This document shows positions 60,513 through 64,000 of a stretch of 64,000 nucleotides of DNA, piece by piece. Position numbers and translations under genes: made by a program. Source of the stretch: JAHBNG01 sp039028975. Its GTDB lineage: Bacteria > Chloroflexota > Anaerolineae > Caldilineales > Caldilineaceae. The stretch covers positions 62,001 to 126,000 of the forward strand of contig JBCCHB010000004.1 of assembly GCA_039028975.1 (NCBI GenBank), in the 5' to 3' direction. Each line of letters opens with the position of its first letter. Position 1 is the stretch's first letter. The notes under the pieces are model-generated. The model was not told the origin of the DNA. It was given only the letters and a program-made list of their open reading frames with translations, and searched no databases.

Positions 60513-60548
60513 TATACTCAATCTCCGTTTGAAAACGACCGCAGTATA
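60513..60548 (+). repeat. Short (collapsed) family-1 element, 36 bp
   Basis: TATACTCAATCTCCGTTTGA joined directly to AAACGACCGCAGTATA. It is almost identical to 17393-17426. It lies between the oxidase and the Lrp/AsnC gene. Confidence 0.8.
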
Positions 60549-60585
60549 GTTGGTCTTCGGCAATATGCCGAGAACAGTAGCTACA

Positions 60586-61068
60586 TTATTTGGTCAAGTC
60601 CAAACCTGTTACAGGCATTAACTTCTGTGTCTCCTTAAATGACGATAAAACAATCGTTGTCACAGTATTCAAAACATTCGTATTGGAGCGGATGCGAGCA
60701 ATGAGTGCCTCTAGGTCCTTGGTCGTGGCCGCTCGCACTTTGAGCAGATAATCATCTTCCCCAGCCAGCGCGTGGCATTCAAGTACATCTGGTTCAGCTG
60801 AACAGACCTCCGCAATATCCTCTTTGACTTTTGTGAAATCGGTCGTGGAGCCAATCACCAAGCGCACAAAGGCTAAAATCGGTTTGCCCATAGCCTCTGG
60901 ATCCACTAGGGCAATGTATCCAGTAATCACCCTTCTTTTCTCTAATTTTTTGACTCGTTCATAGACCGTTGACGCCTTCAAACCCAGTTTTTCGGAAAGG
61001 GCTGCATTAGAGAGGTTAGAATCGTCTTGCAGCAGTTGGACGATTTGCCTGTCAGTCTTATCAAGCAT
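60586..61068 (-). CDS. Lrp/AsnC-family transcriptional regulator
   Basis: 160 residues. N-terminal winged helix with DRQIVQLLQDDSNLSNAALS and SEKLGLKASTVYERVKKLEK, then the RAM ligand-binding domain ending in IRSNTNVLNTVTTIVLSSF. These proteins form octamers that sense amino acids. It is divergent from the glutamine synthetase-like gene, and the operator-like palindrome at 61169-61208 lies between them, so it is the obvious candidate regulator of that operon and of itself. Confidence 0.94.
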   Translation of the reverse strand: MLDKTDRQIVQLLQDDSNLSNAALSEKLGLKASTVYERVKKLEKRRVITGYIALVDPEAMGKPILAFVRLVIGSTTDFTKVKEDIAEVCSAEPDVLECHALAGEDDYLLKVRAATTKDLEALIARIRSNTNVLNTVTTIVLSSFKETQKLMPVTGLDLTK

Positions 61069-61168
61069 TGCATTTCACTTCCATGAATTGGGAACGGAAT
61101 CTACCTAATCTTGGGCTTTCTGGCGTAACACCAAGAAATTATTGGTAAACATACCATATCAGCCATTT

Positions 61169-61208
61169 TTTGGCACAAATGCGATTGTTTGTTTGACAAA
61201 GTGCCAAA
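61169..61208. promoter_or_regulatory. Operator-like inverted repeat TTTGGCAC / GTGCCAAA
   Basis: Perfect 8-base inverted repeat, left arm 61169-61176 and right arm 61201-61208, 24 bases apart. The right arm lies in the spacer of the promoter below. Given the Lrp/AsnC gene next door, it is a likely operator for repression or activation. Confidence 0.55.
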
Positions 61209-61221
61209 GGCATGATAGAGT
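61193..61221 (+). promoter_or_regulatory. Candidate sigma-70-type promoter for the glutamine synthetase operon
   Basis: TTGACA at 61193-61198, a 17-base spacer, then TAGAGT at 61216-61221. It points toward the structured leader and the gene at 61703, giving a leader of roughly 475 bases. Confidence 0.5.
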
Positions 61222-61280
61222 GTAAGTATTCCTCCAAAACACCTAAGTTTTTCGGTTCACACATAGTTTCGATACAACTT

Positions 61281-61392
61281 TAGATAGGGTTAAGTCCGCG
61301 CTGGGTTGGACCTGCACGGTGCTAAATCTGCGTGGGGCGTGTTAACTGAGCGGCCATATGTGGCTTTTACGCTATTGAGTTTAACCTATCTA
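61281..61392 (+). ncRNA. Candidate structured leader RNA upstream of the glutamine synthetase operon
   Basis: TAGATAGGGTTAA (61281-61293) pairs with TTAACCTATCTA (61381-61392) in a 12-bp stem with one bulge. Inside are local hairpins GTCC..GGAC, CACG..CGTG and GGCCATATGTGGC. The whole forms a multi-branch junction. Further downstream are hairpins at about 61437-61449 (ACCGC..GCGGT), 61475-61500 (CCCTTTT..AAAAGGG) and 61531-61552 (CTCCAAC..GTTGGAG). It matches no riboswitch class that I recognise. Confidence 0.45.
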
Positions 61393-61702
61393 TTATCATT
61401 CACTCACCTTATTAGCCACAGCCTAGTCCTGAATCGACCGCAGGGCGGTAGTTGACTCACTAACCACTCTCTCTCCCTTTTTCGGATCATGAAAAGGGCT
61501 ATAGGGAATCTACATAAGATTTGCTCCAACCTAGATTAACGTTGGAGTACATAATCGGCAGACGGCAATATGGAGAAGGCGTTCTCTTACGCTGACCTCC
61601 GCGCAGCGGCTTTGCATGATTTTTATACTATTGCGCAAGTTAATTTTCCGTCCCTAAAATCTTTTCTAAAATTCATAACCCAATATCCATAGAGGAGGTC
61701 CT

Positions 61703-63169
61703 ATGACTGATCTGGAACGATATGTCAACGCTGATGGACGTGATGAGCTTGTCAAACAAGTTCGGAGCAAAATTGATGAACTAGGGATTACCTACATATA
61801 TTACCAGTTTATTTCAGTCACCGGACGTGTTGTGGGCAAAGGCGTTCCGGCTGACCATTGGGAATCCATAGCCGAAAAGGGCTTCCAGTTGGTTTATGGG
61901 GCAACGGCAAATCTCTTCGTAGACCGCCGAGGTGAGTATATCGGCTATGGACCAGAATCGGCAGAATTGGTGGGTATTCCCGATCCAGAGACCTTTGTGC
62001 AACTTCCGTGGGAACCACAAATTGCGCGGGTCTTTTGTACCTGTTTCCGCAACCGTGAAGAGCCAGAGGATCCAGGTGGCTACCTGACTTCAGACTGTCG
62101 CGGTAACCTGCGCCGCATCCACGAGCAGTTTCAATCCGATCATGGGATGCAGCTGCGCATGGGGACTGAGCCAGAGATGATGTGGCTGAAGAAGGATGAG
62201 AATGGTCAGCCTGCGGGTGGATTTAGCAAGCCCTTCTGCTACCACATCGATCAGTTTGAGTCACTGCGCCCCGTCACGTTGAAGGTGATGGAATACGCAC
62301 GCAAGATGGGTCTGGACATGATTCAGGGTGATCACGAAGATGCTCCAGGTCAGCTTGAGCTAAACTTCATGTTTGACGACACGCTCAAGACCTGTGACCG
62401 CTTGACCACCTATCGCCAGATCTGCGCTCAGGTCGCCCGTGAATTCAACCTAATTGCTTGCTTTATGTCTAAGCCATTTATGGGCGTTTCAGCTTCGGGC
62501 TGTCACTTCAACCTCTCTCTGTGGACGGGTGGAGAAAGCAAGACAAACCCATTGGGCAATGACGTACTCCCAGGCATGGAGGCCAACTTTGGTTATGACA
62601 AAGGTGGCGAGAATCTTTTTATGCCGCAGGCAGGTGAAACAAAGCCCGGGCCGGTGGGTCTCAACTGTATTGGTGGGGTCTTAGAGCACCTGCCCGCGCT
62701 AACCACATTGGGCTGTGCCACGGTTAATTCTTACCGGCGCTTCTGGGATACAGGATTCTGGGCACCGGTCTTTGCCGACTGGGGATATCAGAATCGTACC
62801 TGTAGTATGCGTGTCTCTGCCCCCGGCCGATTTGAGTTCCGTTCAGTCGATTCAACAGTAAACCCTTACCTCCTTTCCGCTGGTTTGCTCAAAGCCTTTG
62901 ATCATGGCATTAACGATAACATCGACCCCGGTGAACCCGAGGCAGACAACGTTTATGACCTGGTTGAGGCAGGCAAGAAAGAAGTAAAGAAGGTCCCTCT
63001 CTCTCTAGGTGAAGCCATTGAAATGCTAGATGCAGATGAGACCATCAAGACGGCTCTTCCTGGTGACATGCACCGAGTCTTTATGCACTATAAGCGAGAT
63101 GAGTGGGAAAACTATCTAGCCACCGTTACCCAGTGGGATTTGGACACCTATTTGGATTGTCTGCCATAG
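61703..63169 (+). CDS. Glutamine synthetase-like protein (GlnT / gamma-glutamylmethylamide synthetase type)
   Basis: 488 residues after a GAGGAGGT ribosome-binding site. The catalytic domain has metal-binding MGTEPEMMW, HEDAPGQLELNFM, SASGCHFNLSLW and NRTCSMRVSAPGRFEFRSVD. It resembles the GlnT/GMAS branch found beside GlxB-C-D genes rather than GlnA. It ligates ammonia or methylamine to glutamate with ATP. The amidotransferase gene follows, supporting an N-methylglutamate-type or glutamate-synthase-like pathway; the substrate is not settled. Confidence 0.88.
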   Translation: MTDLERYVNADGRDELVKQVRSKIDELGITYIYYQFISVTGRVVGKGVPADHWESIAEKGFQLVYGATANLFVDRRGEYIGYGPESAELVGIPDPETFVQLPWEPQIARVFCTCFRNREEPEDPGGYLTSDCRGNLRRIHEQFQSDHGMQLRMGTEPEMMWLKKDENGQPAGGFSKPFCYHIDQFESLRPVTLKVMEYARKMGLDMIQGDHEDAPGQLELNFMFDDTLKTCDRLTTYRQICAQVAREFNLIACFMSKPFMGVSASGCHFNLSLWTGGESKTNPLGNDVLPGMEANFGYDKGGENLFMPQAGETKPGPVGLNCIGGVLEHLPALTTLGCATVNSYRRFWDTGFWAPVFADWGYQNRTCSMRVSAPGRFEFRSVDSTVNPYLLSAGLLKAFDHGINDNIDPGEPEADNVYDLVEAGKKEVKKVPLSLGEAIEMLDADETIKTALPGDMHRVFMHYKRDEWENYLATVTQWDLDTYLDCLP

Positions 63170-63170
63170 C

Positions 63171-63203
63171 AAGTGGGCAAGTGGGCAAGTGGGCAAGTGG
63201 GCA
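63171..63203 (+). repeat. Tandem octamer repeat AAGTGGGC, about four copies
   Basis: The octamer GTGGGCAA is repeated four times directly after the stop codon of the glutamine synthetase-like gene, followed by GGACAG. It could vary in copy number. It lies within the operon, ahead of the amidotransferase gene. Confidence 0.85.
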
Positions 63204-63248
63204 AGGACAGATTCTACCGCTACTCGCTCACCTGCAAGCCTTGTCACC

Positions 63249-63271
63249 CCCGAATGTAGTTATCGGGGGCT
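63249..63271 (+). other. Hairpin CCCCCGA..TCGGGGG between two operon genes
   Basis: Seven-base arms around a 9-base loop. It has no T-run, so it is probably an RNA-stability or attenuation element rather than a full terminator. The next start codon is 27 bases downstream. Confidence 0.55.
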
Positions 63272-63297
63272 GCAAATCTTAACATAAGGAGTCAACA

Positions 63298-64000
63298 ATG
63301 TGCGGCATTGCCGGAATTATACACCGCGGTCAATCCACTAATATTGGGGATCAGATGACCGCTATGCTTCGTTCTTTGAAGCACCGCGGACCGGACTCTA
63401 CCGGTTACGCTTTATATGGCCAGCCCCAAGAAGATGAGTTGGTTTTGCGTTTCAAGGTAGCTGAACAAGAAGATATGAGCAGTGGCTTTGAGATTCATGA
63501 TCAGATCAAGGAGCGACGGGCTGAAGTTGACCGCCGACTCAATCTGATTGGGGCTGAAATTGGGAACCGAGACGAGGCCACCGAATATGCCTATCGCTAT
63601 CAACTTAAGTTTGATGGCGATTTGCGCCAGCTCTCTGACTATGTTGAAGATGTAGAAGGGGCAGAGATCTTATCCTTAGGTCGCTCGTTGGAGCTGATCA
63701 AAGATTTAGGTGATGCAGATGTGGTTTCGGATCAGTATGATTTAGATGATTTTCAAGGAACCCATGCCATCGGTCATACTCGTATGGCGACTGAATCGGA
63801 TGTGGATATTCGGTCAGCTCATCCCTATTGGGCTTATCCGTTTCAGGATATTTCGGTTGTCCACAATGGCCAGTTGACCAACTACTGGACCATGCGTCGC
63901 AATCTGGAACGCAAGGGGCAACGCTTTGTTTCCAATTGCGATTCCGAGCTATTGGCCGTTTATGTTGGCTACAAGATGGAGCAGGGTTCTACGTTGGAAG
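63298..64000 (+). CDS. Class II glutamine amidotransferase (GlxB / N-methylglutamate synthase subunit A type), partial
   Basis: Starts ATGTGCGGC after AAGGAG; Cys2 is the nucleophile (MCGIAGII). The Ntn-hydrolase pattern continues with LKHRGPDSTGYAL, AIGHTRMATES, VVHNGQLTNYW and SNCDSELLAVYVG. An insertion of about 100 residues between LKHRGPDST and GHTRMAT is characteristic of GlxB-type proteins. About 234 residues are in the window; the end is cut off. It provides ammonia from glutamine to a glutamate-synthase-like partner, expected downstream (GlxC/D or MgsB/C). Confidence 0.9.
   Translation, partial: MCGIAGIIHRGQSTNIGDQMTAMLRSLKHRGPDSTGYALYGQPQEDELVLRFKVAEQEDMSSGFEIHDQIKERRAEVDRRLNLIGAEIGNRDEATEYAYRYQLKFDGDLRQLSDYVEDVEGAEILSLGRSLELIKDLGDADVVSDQYDLDDFQGTHAIGHTRMATESDVDIRSAHPYWAYPFQDISVVHNGQLTNYWTMRRNLERKGQRFVSNCDSELLAVYVGYKMEQGSTLE

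Noticed and set aside
61069..61702. Known glutamine riboswitch (glnA RNA) in the leader
   Set aside because: The sequence does not show the conserved core bases I know for that class; only a generic structured RNA can be supported.
1..64000. tRNA, rRNA, prophage or transposase genes
   Set aside because: None recognised by eye on either strand; the mobile-element signals are only short palindromic repeats.

Overview
The window looks like a chromosomal segment of a free-living, sugar- and amino-acid-using bacterium, most likely a Chloroflexota member (Anaerolineae/Caldilineae type). This is inferred from gene content and style: very large NHL/SLH surface proteins, an LPxx-like C-terminal tail on secreted proteins, a helical 'LGIS..EM' lipoprotein domain, a retropepsin-like/DUF5678 gene pair, a DUF4058 remnant, a branched-chain-type ABC operon with extra genes, and many palindromic intergenic repeats. 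No rRNA, tRNA, CRISPR array, phage or transposase gene was seen. Taxonomy is inference only.

Layout. 1-8.2 kb (minus): partial GH3 glycosidase, LysM-alpha/beta hydrolase, PLP aminotransferase, then a four-gene envelope operon (lipoprotein, membrane protein, duplicated PWM-repeat protein, DedA). 8.5-10 kb: DUF1932 dehydrogenase coupled to an unknown protein. 10.2-17.4 kb: livK-H-M-G-F type ABC importer with three inserted genes (P-loop kinase, PD-(D/E)XK-like protein, isochorismatase-family hydrolase). 17.5-20.3 kb: esterase, class II aldolase and TIM-barrel isomerase. 20.6-29.2 kb: VOC protein, ankyrin protein, MFS exporter, CoaD, a multidomain GH10 xylanase, a fumarase/aspartase-superfamily lyase and a broken DUF4058 gene. 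29.4-36.7 kb: secreted DUF5666 protein divergent from a coiled-coil acidic protein, a small repeat protein, ApbE, a ferric-reductase-like membrane protein and a two-component system; this reads as an extracytoplasmic redox or metal module. 36.8-44.5 kb: a reductive-dehalogenase-like Fe-S protein convergent with an exopolysaccharide-type cluster (beta-propeller-like protein, GT4, polysaccharide deacetylase, formyltransferase, membrane hydrolase, heparinase II/III). 44.9-47.8 kb: MFS, HAD phosphatase, retropepsin-like/DUF5678 pair. 48-55.4 kb: a 2460-residue NHL/SLH surface protein. 55.7-60.4 kb: sugar-acid dehydratase, CysQ-like phosphatase and aldonolactone/alditol oxidase. 60.6-64 kb: Lrp/AsnC regulator divergent from a GlnT/GmaS-type glutamine synthetase and a GlxB/MgsA-type amidotransferase, behind a long structured leader.

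The most interesting unexplained signals are two families of MITE-like palindromes with TATA ends. Family 1 is about 82-85 bp, with 35-bp collapsed forms. Family 2 is mostly 93-95 bp. They recur across the window next to promoters and operon ends. Also notable are a candidate structured RNA (about 112 nt, closed by a 12-bp stem) with a promoter and operator-like palindrome upstream of the glutamine synthetase gene, and the acidic coiled-coil/ApbE/ferric-reductase module.
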